A stretch of 64,000 nucleotides of DNA, taken from positions 124,001-188,000 of the forward strand of contig NZ_BOPH01000018.1 in NCBI RefSeq assembly GCF_016863655.1, given 5' to 3'. A program made the translations under genes and the position numbers. Positions 51,269 to 59,423 of the stretch are shown here, in pieces. This DNA comes from Virgisporangium ochraceum. GTDB taxonomy: Bacteria; Actinomycetota; Actinomycetes; Mycobacteriales; Micromonosporaceae. The notes beneath the pieces are model-generated. The model saw only the letters and a program-made list of their open reading frames with translations. It did no database searches and had not been told where the DNA came from. How positions within the stretch are numbered: the stretch's first letter is position 1; each line of letters begins with the position of its first letter.

Positions 51269-53860
51269 CTACGCGGCGAACCGCCAGACGCGCCATTCCT
51301 TGTCGGCGGCGCACACCAGGTATGTGGCGTTCCACGAGCAGCTGCTCGTTGCCACGTCGATCGAGCCGAGCGCCGTGCGCTTGCCGTCGATGGTCATGCC
51401 GGTCAGGGCGACCTCGCTCGCGTACGTCGTGAACGAGCGGGAGAACAGCAGCGCGCTCGACCCGTCGACCCGCGTGCCGACGGTGGCCCTGGCGTCGGCG
51501 GGCAGCACCTGCTTGCCGTCGTCGTCGAAGAGCAGGCTCACCGGGGTCGAGCCGTCGCTGGTCGCCAGCACGCCCGATCCCATCGTCACCACGGTCTCGA
51601 CGCCCGGGGCGGCCTCGCGCCAGACGCGCTTCGCCTCCTTGGTGTCGAGGGCCAGCACGTGGGCCGCCCTGGTGCCGGAGCCTTCCTGCTCGACGAGGCA
51701 GACGCGGTCGTCGCCGCACCGCACCGGCGGGGAGTCGACCTTGCGGGCGCTGTTCGCCTCGGTGTACAGCACCCGGGCCTTGCCGGGTTTGGCCAGGTCG
51801 TACTCGCGCACCTGGTACCCGTTGGAGCTCACCACCAGGTACACCTTGTCGCCGACGGCGAGGATCGGGGTGCTCGACGGCACGTCGACGCCGGTGACGG
51901 TGCGCTGCTTGCCGGTCGCCACGTCGACCACCCGCATGCCGTCGTCGCTGTCGAACTGCACCAGCCGCGCGTCGTCGCCGGGCGTCACGCGGGTGCTGCC
52001 GGGCGCGGGCGAGGGGATGCCGGCCTCGTCGCCGGCACCGACCTTGACGCTCTGGGTCGTCAGGGCGTTGCCGCGTTCGTCGGTGCGGTGGTCGAGCTTC
52101 CACTTCTCGCCGCCCGTGCGCCAGTCGAGGCCGCGGACCGCGTTGTCGGCGTCGGACTGGAGCACGATCGCGGCCTCGTAGAAGAACAGCCGCTCGTTGG
52201 CGTTGATGTCGCGTTGCCACTTCGGGTTGCCGCTGTTCGGGTCGAGCACGACCATCGGCTCGGGGTCGGAGGAGCTGACGCTGCCCGGCACCAGCACGAT
52301 GCCGGCGGGTCCGACGTGCAGCGACTCCCACACCTCGGAGCCGGCCGGCGCCTGCTTCTGCCACAGCTTCCGGTTGTCGGCGTGGTCGATGGCGGCGACG
52401 TCGACCACCGTGTCGCGCGTCCACACGACGTAGGTGACGTCGCCCAGGGTGTAGCTGGCGGCCCGGCCCGGCGAGCCGTCGCCGTAGGGGACGGTGGGTT
52501 TGCTCGACTCCAGGGCGGTGAAGTCCACCGGCGTCTCGCGCGTGAAGTACCACCAGGCACCGGCGGCGACCAGCGCGACGACCAGCACCCCGGCGACGGC
52601 GGCCGACCCGATCAGCCACGTCTTCCGCCGCCCTGCCGGTCCCGTCGACGGTGCCGGCCCCATCGACGGTGCCGGCCCTGTGTGCGGGCCCGGTACGGCC
52701 GATACCGGCGACCCGACCGGGCCGGCCGAGACCGGAGCCACCGGACCGTGCACCGGCGCCGACACGGACTCCGTCTCGTAGCCGGCCGGCGCCAGCTCCG
52801 CGATGGCGCCCTCGGCCACCGGAAGCTCGGGCTGTTCGAGCACCGTGGGCGCGATGCCGAGGTCGTGGTGCAGCAGCCGGGCGGCCAGCGGCAGCCGCGA
52901 CGAGCCGCCCACGAGGAACAGCCCGGCCAGCGCGTCGGGCCGCAGCCCGCAGTTCCGGATGACGGTGCCGGTCTCCTGCACGGCCCGCTGCAGCAGCGGT
53001 GCCGCCACCGACTCGAGTTCCTCCCGGGTGAGGTGCACCGCGGCGTCCAGGCCCGGGACGGTCACGGGGGCGACCGCCACCCGGGAGAGCATTTCCTTGG
53101 CGCCGCGTACGTCGTCCCAGAAGAGCCGGCGGTCGCGGCGCTGCGCCGTGGTGGCGGGGTTGGCGAGGGTGTGCCAGACGTCGGGCCGGTGGGCGGCGAT
53201 CATGCGGCCGAGGTGCTCGACCAGCGCGGAGTCGATGTCGAGCCCGCCGAGGTCGTGGATGCCGCCGGACCCGAGCACGCTGAACCGGGTCCCCTCGTTT
53301 CTCACGACGGCGACGTCGAGCGTCCCCCCGCCGAAGTCGAAGACGGCCAGTGAAGCCCCGTACGGCACGGGCCGACGCAGGACGTCGGCGAAGTAGCGGG
53401 CGGCGCCGATCGGTTCCGGCACCAACCTGACCGGTGGCCAGCCCGCGAGGCCGGCCGCCTCGGCGAGCATGTCGCGTCGGCGCGATCCCCAGGCCGCCGG
53501 ATAGGTGAGCACCGCCGGCGGCAGATGGCCGACAGCCTCCAGGGCGGCCCGTCCGACTCCGCCGAGGATGGTGGCGAGCAGGTGCACGGTGGGCACTTCC
53601 CGGTCACCGAGCAGGACGGCTCCGTCGTCGACGCGCCGCTTGGGGTTGGGTTCGTACCGGGCCGGTTCGATCTGTGCGAGCCGGTGCGCGTCCCGTCCGA
53701 CGTGCAGCCGCCCGTGCTCGTCGAGGTACACGCCCGACGGCAGGACCGGCACCCCGTCGACCAGCAGCGGCCGCGTACGCCCATCCGGCCACCGAACCAC
53801 CGCGACGGTGTTCGAGGTGCCCAGGTCGACGCCCATCGCGTAGCCATGCGGAGCGGACAC
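51269..53860 (-). CDS. Hsp70-like ATPase fused through a membrane helix to a PQQ-type propeller
   Basis: About 863 residues. Residues 1-365 form an Hsp70/actin-fold ATPase: phosphate-1 MGVDLGTSNTVAVVRW, phosphate-2 AVFDFGGGTLDVAVVRN and adenosine loop LFLVGGSSRLPLAARLL. The substrate-binding domain of DnaK is absent. A Pro/Gly/Thr-rich linker leads to one membrane helix (about 415-438, IGSAAVAGVLVVALVAAGAW), then about 420 extracytoplasmic residues with propeller-like repeats (MVVLDPNSGNPKWQRDI, AVRGLDWRTGGEKWKL, HVLALDTKEAKRVWRE). This suggests a transmembrane sensor with an ATP-driven cytoplasmic part. GTG at 53860 is used; a TTG nine codons earlier and an ATG eight codons later are alternatives. 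Confidence 0.88.
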   Translation of the reverse strand: MSAPHGYAMGVDLGTSNTVAVVRWPDGRTRPLLVDGVPVLPSGVYLDEHGRLHVGRDAHRLAQIEPARYEPNPKRRVDDGAVLLGDREVPTVHLLATILGGVGRAALEAVGHLPPAVLTYPAAWGSRRRDMLAEAAGLAGWPPVRLVPEPIGAARYFADVLRRPVPYGASLAVFDFGGGTLDVAVVRNEGTRFSVLGSGGIHDLGGLDIDSALVEHLGRMIAAHRPDVWHTLANPATTAQRRDRRLFWDDVRGAKEMLSRVAVAPVTVPGLDAAVHLTREELESVAAPLLQRAVQETGTVIRNCGLRPDALAGLFLVGGSSRLPLAARLLHHDLGIAPTVLEQPELPVAEGAIAELAPAGYETESVSAPVHGPVAPVSAGPVGSPVSAVPGPHTGPAPSMGPAPSTGPAGRRKTWLIGSAAVAGVLVVALVAAGAWWYFTRETPVDFTALESSKPTVPYGDGSPGRAASYTLGDVTYVVWTRDTVVDVAAIDHADNRKLWQKQAPAGSEVWESLHVGPAGIVLVPGSVSSSDPEPMVVLDPNSGNPKWQRDINANERLFFYEAAIVLQSDADNAVRGLDWRTGGEKWKLDHRTDERGNALTTQSVKVGAGDEAGIPSPAPGSTRVTPGDDARLVQFDSDDGMRVVDVATGKQRTVTGVDVPSSTPILAVGDKVYLVVSSNGYQVREYDLAKPGKARVLYTEANSARKVDSPPVRCGDDRVCLVEQEGSGTRAAHVLALDTKEAKRVWREAAPGVETVVTMGSGVLATSDGSTPVSLLFDDDGKQVLPADARATVGTRVDGSSALLFSRSFTTYASEVALTGMTIDGKRTALGSIDVATSSCSWNATYLVCAADKEWRVWRFAA

Positions 53861-53917
53861 CAGGCCGACACTACGCCCGGAGGTCAACGCTGCTGGCCGA
53901 CAACGCCGTGATGCAGG

Positions 53918-53955
53918 ACCGGCCCCCTCGCGTTGGATGACGTGAGAGGGCCGGT
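53918..53955 (-). terminator. Hairpin terminator after the small secreted-protein gene
   Basis: ACCGGCCC (53918-53925) pairs with GGGCCGGT (53948-53955), extended by CTC/GAG after a two-base bulge. It lies 12 bases beyond the stop of the minus-strand gene at 53967. Confidence 0.65.
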
Positions 53956-53966
53956 TCCGATCGGGT

Positions 53967-54452
53967 CTACTTACGAACCGCGACGAACTCGACGGTCCAG
54001 TTGGACTTGAACGTCATGCCCTCGCACCGGATGTCCATGTCGTCGGAGAACGCGATGCCCTCGACCAGGGTGTACTTGGCGTCACCCTCGCCCAGCGTCG
54101 GCAGCTCCGCGTTGGCATTGTTCTCGACCGTCTGGATGACCCACTTGCCGCACTGGTCAGCGTCGTTGGGGTCGTTGGTCTTGACGTCCGAGATGCCCGC
54201 CGGTTTGATCGACTCGACCTTCGCCTTGATCTTCTTGTTCGGGTTCGACAAGACGAGGTTCACGTTGTCCTTCTCACCCGGCAGCAGGCTCGGCGTGTCG
54301 GACACGGTGACCTTGGTCGGCTTGAAGCTCTCGGCCGACCCGGAGCCGCTCGCCGTGGGGGTGTAGCCGAAAGCGGCGTAGGCGATGGCGCCCGCTCCGA
54401 CGACGCCGGCGGCGACGGCACCGGTGATGGCGAGCTTCGTGCGCTTGAGCAT
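53967..54452 (-). CDS. Small secreted/exported hypothetical protein
   Basis: A 161-residue protein with a signal peptide: MLKRTKLAITGAVAAGVVGA, then a likely cut near AYAA (residues 24-27). The mature part is a beta-rich domain, SFKPTKVTVSDTPSLLPGEK at its start, with two Cys (ADQCGKW and DIRCEGM) that can form one disulfide, and ends with FKSNWTVEFVAVRK. The layout is like small SipW-type/camelysin-like exported beta-sandwich proteins, but no family is firmly assigned. GAAAGG precedes the ATG. The gene upstream on the same strand may be cotranscribed. Confidence 0.75.
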   Translation of the reverse strand: MLKRTKLAITGAVAAGVVGAGAIAYAAFGYTPTASGSGSAESFKPTKVTVSDTPSLLPGEKDNVNLVLSNPNKKIKAKVESIKPAGISDVKTNDPNDADQCGKWVIQTVENNANAELPTLGEGDAKYTLVEGIAFSDDMDIRCEGMTFKSNWTVEFVAVRK

Positions 54453-54502
54453 GGTGAAACCTTTCGTTGTCTGTCGTGCGGGAAGGGTTGTGCGGCGGCT
54501 GA

Positions 54503-55051
54503 TCAGCCGGCGGTCGTCGGCGCTTCCGACGGGGTGCCGGTCGGCTCGGGTGCCGGCGGCGTGGTTGTGGCGGTGGCCGTTGGAATAGGCCGTGCGGTTT
54601 GAGGTCCGGCCGGCTTCTTCGTCGCGGGTGGTGCCGTCGGAGCAGCGGCCGTGGACGTCACCGTCGGGACTGTCTGGGCTGCCCCGTTCACCGGGGTGGC
54701 GGGCGGCTGGATCAGCTCCGGCACTGGTGCCGCCACCGCAGGGGCCTTTGCCGGAAAGGTCTCGGCGGCCTGGCCGGACGCGGCCGCCGACGTGGAGGTC
54801 ATCCAACCCGTCTGGTCGCCCCAGGCCGCGCCGAGAGCGGCGAGCGGGGTGATGCCGGCGGCGGTGAACAGCAGCGCGACAACGAGGCGGCGACGAGGCA
54901 ACGGGAACTCCGGGAAGCCGTGGGGAACGGACCGGAGAACTGTGGCAGTTGGTGCGCACGTTGCACACGCGGCGAAAAGCCGAGGATCGGCCAAGAACGG
55001 TCTAATCCGATCGTGGACATGCCGTCTGGCCTGCCCGGTTCTACGAGCCAC
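54503..55051 (-). CDS. Hypothetical membrane-anchored Pro/Thr/Ala-rich protein
   Basis: Up to 182 residues. A basic stretch and one hydrophobic segment (RRLVVALLFTAAGITPLAAL) precede about 105 residues of Ala/Pro/Thr low complexity (VTSTAAAPTAPPATKKPAGP), typical of a wall-spanning linker. No sortase signal is present at the end. The start is uncertain: GTG at 55051 lacks a clear ribosome site and the first 45 residues look unlike a signal peptide. It lies 50 bases upstream of the secreted-protein gene, so they may form an operon. Confidence 0.5.
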   Translation of the reverse strand: MARRTGQARRHVHDRIRPFLADPRLFAACATCAPTATVLRSVPHGFPEFPLPRRRLVVALLFTAAGITPLAALGAAWGDQTGWMTSTSAAASGQAAETFPAKAPAVAAPVPELIQPPATPVNGAAQTVPTVTSTAAAPTAPPATKKPAGPQTARPIPTATATTTPPAPEPTGTPSEAPTTAG

Positions 55052-55167
55052 TCCGGAGCGCGGACACGGTCACGGCGTGGGGTTCCCGCCGTCGCGGTCG
55101 GTCGAACGGGCATGGCCGGGCGACGGGGTGGGGTGCCGGTGCCGCCGGAAGCGGCACACTGGCGTGC

Positions 55168-55386
55168 ATGGCGAATGAGCTGTCACCGGTCGGCTCACCG
55201 GATACGGCCCACCCGGAACGGCCAACCCGACGTCTCCTCGGGATTCCCCCGCTGGTGGCGGTGGTCTGTGGCTCCATCGGGGTGGTGGCCGTGGTGAATG
55301 GGCTGGGGGTGGTCGGCGACATCGGGGCGGCGCTCGTGGACTTCTTCGGGAGTCTGGTCGGCTTCGTCGGGGGCCCGTTCGCCTGA
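55168..55386 (+). CDS. Small membrane protein
   Basis: A 72-residue ORF with a polar N-terminal 28 residues (SPDTAHPERPTRRL) and a hydrophobic C-terminal half (PPLVAVVCGSIGVVAVVNGL then a second hydrophobic stretch ending FVGGPFA). It may be a one- or two-pass membrane peptide. There are no family matches that I recognise; the support is composition and position between convergent/divergent neighbours only. Confidence 0.45.
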   Translation: MANELSPVGSPDTAHPERPTRRLLGIPPLVAVVCGSIGVVAVVNGLGVVGDIGAALVDFFGSLVGFVGGPFA

Positions 55387-55389
55387 GGG

Positions 55390-55629
55390 CTACGCGCCTT
55401 CCTCGCGGCGGGTGAGCTCGGTCAGGTCGCGCCATTCCCAGGGGCCGACCTTGCAGCGTTCGACGAACTGCCGGGCTTCCTCCTCCGACGTGAACCGGAA
55501 CACGCCGGCCGTGCCGTCGGCGCCGCCCTGGCGGGCCTCCACCTCCCAGAACTGCTCGACCCGCAGAAAAACGTCGCGCCTCGTCATGGTGCCGAGACTG
55601 CCGTTCCACCAACGCCCCACCGTCTCCAT
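55390..55629 (-). CDS. Small hypothetical soluble protein
   Basis: A 79-residue ORF, METVGRWWNGSLGTMTRRDV then VFRFTSEEEARQFVERCKVG and ending PWEWRDLTELTRREEGA. The alpha/beta pattern and acidic/aromatic content look like a genuine small cytoplasmic protein. A second ATG 14 codons in (MTRRDVFLR) may be the real start. Function unknown. It is divergent from the SDR gene (79 bases). Confidence 0.55.
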   Translation of the reverse strand: METVGRWWNGSLGTMTRRDVFLRVEQFWEVEARQGGADGTAGVFRFTSEEEARQFVERCKVGPWEWRDLTELTRREEGA

Positions 55630-55708
55630 GTCGCTGCACACTATCGAACACCAGTTCGAGTCGCACCTGTTTCGACCTGCGAATTCGCAACGTGACAGGC
55701 TGTTGCGC

Positions 55709-56455
55709 ATGTCCCGTGCCGTCCTTGTCACAGGTGCCTCACGCGGTATCGGCCGTGCCACCGCGCGTGCGTTCGCCGCCTCCGGCGACCGGGTCGCCGT
55801 CCACCACCGCGACTCGGCCGACCTCGCCAACGGTCTGGTCGCCGAACTCGAGGGAGAGGGGCACGTCGTGGTCCGGGGGGACGTCGGCGATCCGGCCGCC
55901 GTCAGGAATTTCGTGGACGCGGCGGCGCGCGCCCTCGGCGGCACGCTCGACGTGGTGGTCAACAACGCGGCGGTCTTCCCGAAGCACCCGATCGACACGG
56001 ACGACTACGAGAGCTGGCAGGAGGCGTGGCGGCGGACCATCGACGTCAACCTCACCGGGCCGGCCAACGTCATCTGGTGCGCGATCAGGCACATGCGGGA
56101 GGGCGGGCGGATCGTCAACGTCTCCAGCCGGGGTGCCTTCCGGGGCGAGCCGGAGCAGCCGGGGTACGGCGCGAGCAAGGCGGGGTTGAACGCGCTCGGC
56201 CAGTCGCTGGCGGTGGCGCTCGCGCCCCGTGGCATCACGGTCACCGCGGTGGCGCCCGGCTTCGTCGAGACCGACATGGCCAACGAGCACCTGAAGGCGC
56301 CCCGCGGCGCCGAGATCCGGGCGCAGAGCCCGTTCAACCGGGTTGCCCAGCCGGAGGAGATCGCCGCCGCCATCCACTGGCTGGCGAGCGGGGAGGCGGA
56401 GTGGGCAAGCGGCGCCGTCCTGGATCTGAACGGCGCCTCCTACCTACGTACCTAA
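55709..56455 (+). CDS. Short-chain dehydrogenase/reductase
   Basis: A 248-residue classical SDR oxidoreductase. The cofactor loop TGASRGIG is at residues 8-15, NNAAV at 85-89, and the catalytic residues are Ser140, Tyr153 and Lys157 (PGYGASKAG). The His-His-Arg after the second strand (VAVHHRDS) suggests NADP(H). Substrate unknown; FabG-like enzymes share these features. The end overlaps the convergent protease gene by four bases. Confidence 0.9.
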   Translation: MSRAVLVTGASRGIGRATARAFAASGDRVAVHHRDSADLANGLVAELEGEGHVVVRGDVGDPAAVRNFVDAAARALGGTLDVVVNNAAVFPKHPIDTDDYESWQEAWRRTIDVNLTGPANVIWCAIRHMREGGRIVNVSSRGAFRGEPEQPGYGASKAGLNALGQSLAVALAPRGITVTAVAPGFVETDMANEHLKAPRGAEIRAQSPFNRVAQPEEIAAAIHWLASGEAEWASGAVLDLNGASYLRT

Positions 56456-57240
56456 GGCAACCGGGCCAGCGCCGCGGTGATCGCGGACGCGAACGTGGAG
56501 ACCTCCGTGTAGACGCCGGGGTAGTTGGCGCGGGCGCACCCGCGTCCCCAGCTCACGACGCCGACCTGCACCGGGGTCCCGTTGACGGTCTTGATCATCG
56601 GACCGCCGGAGTCGCCCTGGCAGGTGTCGGTGCCACCGCTGATCGGACCGGCGCAGAGCATCTCGCTGTCGCTGAACGAGTAGCCCGCACGCCGGTAGTT
56701 GGTGCCGCAGACCGAGTCGCTGACGAACGGCACGGAGGCCTTGAGCAGGTAGCGGCTGCCGGAGCCGCCCTCGCGGGTCGCGCCCCAGCCCATGATCGTG
56801 AAGGTGCCGCTGTTGTTGGCCGCGTTGGTGTTGTAGGCGATCGTGGTGAGCGGGATGCTCGACGCGAGCTTGACCAGGGCGAAGTCGCCGTCGGCGCTGA
56901 CGTCGTAGCCGCTGTACACGTACGTCGAGCGCACCGAGTACGGGAAGCTGTTGCGGTCGACCGAGCCGGCCCGCGCGGTGTACGAGGTCGAGGCGCCGGT
57001 TCGCCCGACGCAGTGTGCGGCGGTGAGGACGACGTTCGGGCGGATCAGCGAACCGCCGCAGCCACCCAGGTACACCATGAACGGGAACTCACCGCTGGCC
57101 GCGCGCGTACCGCCGACTACGAACACACCGACGTCGCCGTCGGGCTGCGGTGGAGCCGCGGACGCCGCTGTCGGTGCGAGGACCAGTCCGCCGAGAGCGG
57201 CGACCAGGAGCACGGCACGCCGTGCGAAGTTAAGGCCCAT
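56452..57240 (-). CDS. Secreted trypsin-like serine protease (S1 family)
   Basis: A 262-residue preproenzyme. The signal peptide runs to about residue 29 (ASAAPP), then a short propeptide and the mature start near VVGGTRAASG (41-50). The catalytic triad is His76 (TAAHC), Asp119 (GDFALVKL) and Ser211 (CQGDSGGP); Asp205, six residues before the Ser, predicts cleavage after Lys/Arg as in trypsin and Streptomyces griseus trypsin. Six Cys can make three disulfides. GGGGAGGAG precedes the ATG. The long AT-rich upstream region suggests regulated expression. Confidence 0.95.
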   Translation of the reverse strand: MGLNFARRAVLLVAALGGLVLAPTAASAAPPQPDGDVGVFVVGGTRAASGEFPFMVYLGGCGGSLIRPNVVLTAAHCVGRTGASTSYTARAGSVDRNSFPYSVRSTYVYSGYDVSADGDFALVKLASSIPLTTIAYNTNAANNSGTFTIMGWGATREGGSGSRYLLKASVPFVSDSVCGTNYRRAGYSFSDSEMLCAGPISGGTDTCQGDSGGPMIKTVNGTPVQVGVVSWGRGCARANYPGVYTEVSTFASAITAALARLP

Positions 57241-57884
57241 TGTTGCTCCTCCCCTGCTCAGGACCTGAAGACATGACGATAGCCATCGATGTATCGAGAG
57301 CGATAGATCCTGTGGGGGCCATACCGGGAGGGAAGATCGACAATCTGCCGCAGGGCGAATACGCTGCGTAGTGAGCGACTTGACCAATTGTGCTACCGCT
57401 AGATCGCCTGAATTGCTGTCAGCTAATTGGCCGTGAGAATCGCACAACGTCTGTTGCTCACGTTCCGGGAGGCGTGCTAAAGCGCCACTAAAGACTTCTT
57501 TAAGGTGGTTGCACGCTGTTAGTGCTGTGGCAATTGTCTAGTAACACTATGACCAGCGGAAACTACGGATCGTGAGCGCTTCGCAGGCGATCGTGACGTC
57601 CGCCACGGCCCGCAATATCTACGTACTGTAACTTCGCGCTTATCGTGAGTTGTTAAATTCCGGTCAATAGACAACCGTCAGCGCCGGTCAACGCGGGTAT
57701 TCACATACTGACTGTTGCGGGATGCCCGTTTTGTATATCAGCTACTCGACCAGTTTCGGGTGCAGGTCCGTTACAAGCCGGTTGGTTTCCCTTAAGCTCA
57801 TCGGCGTTCCTTCCAGGGTGGCCAGCGCGAAATCGCCGACCCTCCCCAGGCGGAGGGTTTCGGCAAAGTTCGAGGGGGGCTTGC
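57241..57884. other. Long AT-rich divergent intergenic region
   Basis: A 644-base region, markedly lower in GC than its surroundings, between the protease and the glycosylphosphotransferase. No credible ORF is seen. It has direct repeats GATCGTGA at 57568-57575 and 57589-57596 (21 bases apart) and ATCGTGA at 57642-57648, a palindrome TAAAGACTTCTTTA at 57489-57502, and a leader hairpin described separately. It likely holds two regulated promoters; the low GC could make it a target for an H-NS-like protein such as Lsr2. Confidence 0.6.
57835..57864 (+). promoter_or_regulatory. Leader hairpin before the glycosylphosphotransferase gene
   Basis: CCCTCC (57840-57845) pairs with GGAGGG (57852-57857) around loop CCAGGC, and GCCG pairs with CGGC outside a small bulge. 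It ends six bases before the GAGGGGGG ribosome site, so it could influence translation. It does not match a riboswitch class that I can recognise. Confidence 0.4.
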
Positions 57885-59411
57885 GTGGCGGCGACCGACA
57901 TTGCGGCGAGTGACACCGCTGCGTCCGTCAAGGTGCCAAGCGACAAGACCACCGTGGTGCTGCCACGGGCCTTGCCCCGGCCGACGGCGCTCGCCGGACC
58001 GGCGCGCTGGGTGTGGGAGACCAACTACATCCGCAAGCTGATCGCCCTCGACCTCGTCGTCGGTGTGGTCGGCGCGCTGGCGGCGCTGCAGTTCCGGGTC
58101 GGCCCGGGCACCGAGTTCTCCAACCAGGTGTTCATGGTCCTGGTCTTCCCCCTGGTGTGGGTGCTGTCGATCGCCCTGGGCCGCGCCTACGAGTCGCGCT
58201 ACCTCTTCGCCGGCAACGACGAGTACCGGGCCGTGTTCCGCGGGGCGATCGGTCTCATCGCGGTCGTGGCGATGGGCGCCTACATCATCAACACGGGGTT
58301 CGCCCGGCGGTACGTGATCATCGCGGTGCCGGTGGTCCTGGCGATCACGATCATCGCGCGGTACCTGATGCGCCAGCGGCTGCACGCCTCGTGGGGTCGC
58401 GGCCAGCGGCTGCGCCGGGTGATCCTCATCGGTCACGGCGCGGCGGTCGTGCAGCTCACCCGCCAGCTGCGGCGCGAGCGCTTCCACGGCCTCGGTGTCG
58501 TCGGCGCCTGCCTGCCGGCCAACTCGCCGATGCACCGCGAGAAGCCGCGCGACGGCGCGCCGCCCATCTACGGCACGTTCGACGACGTGGCGGCGGCCGT
58601 CCGGTACGCCCGGGCCGACACCGTCCTCGTCCTCTCCTGCCCCGAGCTCGACGGCCCGACGCTGCGGCGCATGGCCTGGCAGCTGGAGAACGACAAGATC
58701 GACCTGATCGTGGCGAGCACGCTGGTCGACGTCGCCGGCGACCGCACCACGATCCGCCCGGTCGACGGGCTGCCCCTGCTGCACGTCGAGCACCCGAAGC
58801 TGCGCGGCATGCGTCGGGTGATCAAGGACGTGTTCGACCGGGTCGGCGCGCTGCTCGGCCTGATCCTCATCTCGCCGCTGCTGCTGGCGATCGCCGCGCT
58901 GGTGAAGTTCGGCCCGGGCGGTGGCCCGGCGTTCTTCCGCCAGGTGCGGGTCGGCCGCGACGGCCAGCAGTTCAACATCTTCAAGTTCCGCACGATGCAC
59001 ACCGACGCCGAGGCCCGGCTCGCCGAGGTCATGGACCTCAACGAGCACGACGGCGCGCTGTTCAAGATGCGCAACGACCCCCGCATCACGCCGGTCGGAA
59101 AGTGGCTGCGCCGCTTCTCGCTCGACGAGCTTCCCCAGCTGTTCAACGTGGTGCTCGGGCACATGTCGCTGGTCGGCCCGCGTCCGCCGCTGCCGGCCGA
59201 GGTGGCAAAGTACCCGGCCGACATGCGCCGCCGCCTGGTCGTCAAGCCCGGCATGACCGGCCTGTGGCAGGTCTCCGGTCGGTCCGACCTGAGTTGGGAA
59301 GAGTCCATCCGGCTCGACCTTCGTTACGTTGAGAACTGGTCGCTCACCATGGACCTGGTCATCCTCGCGCGTACGATCACCGCCGTAGCGCGGGTATCCG
59401 GAGCGTACTGA
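57885..59411 (+). CDS. Polyprenyl-phosphate glycosylphosphotransferase (WcaJ/WbaP type)
   Basis: A 508-residue membrane enzyme that starts polysaccharide repeat units by loading a phosphosugar onto undecaprenyl phosphate. Four N-terminal helices (about 50-160), a Rossmann-like CoA-binding domain (VILIGHGAAVVQLTRQL) and a further hydrophobic segment (ALLGLILISPLLLAIAALVK) precede the catalytic part: FKFRTMHTDAEARL, RRFSLDELPQLFNVVLGHMS with the Asp-Glu pair, VGPRPPLP and KPGMTGLWQVSGRSDLSWEE. The first sugar is often glucose or galactose in this group. GTG start with a strong GAGGGGGG site. It lies well away from the main sugar locus and gives the genome a second initiating enzyme. Confidence 0.93.
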   Translation: MAATDIAASDTAASVKVPSDKTTVVLPRALPRPTALAGPARWVWETNYIRKLIALDLVVGVVGALAALQFRVGPGTEFSNQVFMVLVFPLVWVLSIALGRAYESRYLFAGNDEYRAVFRGAIGLIAVVAMGAYIINTGFARRYVIIAVPVVLAITIIARYLMRQRLHASWGRGQRLRRVILIGHGAAVVQLTRQLRRERFHGLGVVGACLPANSPMHREKPRDGAPPIYGTFDDVAAAVRYARADTVLVLSCPELDGPTLRRMAWQLENDKIDLIVASTLVDVAGDRTTIRPVDGLPLLHVEHPKLRGMRRVIKDVFDRVGALLGLILISPLLLAIAALVKFGPGGGPAFFRQVRVGRDGQQFNIFKFRTMHTDAEARLAEVMDLNEHDGALFKMRNDPRITPVGKWLRRFSLDELPQLFNVVLGHMSLVGPRPPLPAEVAKYPADMRRRLVVKPGMTGLWQVSGRSDLSWEESIRLDLRYVENWSLTMDLVILARTITAVARVSGAY

Positions 59412-59423
59412 GGGGAACTAACG

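Noticed and set aside
57815..57884. Riboswitch (c-di-GMP or c-di-AMP type) in the glycosylphosphotransferase leader
   Set aside because: A hairpin is present, but the conserved sequence elements of these classes are not seen; kept only as a leader hairpin.
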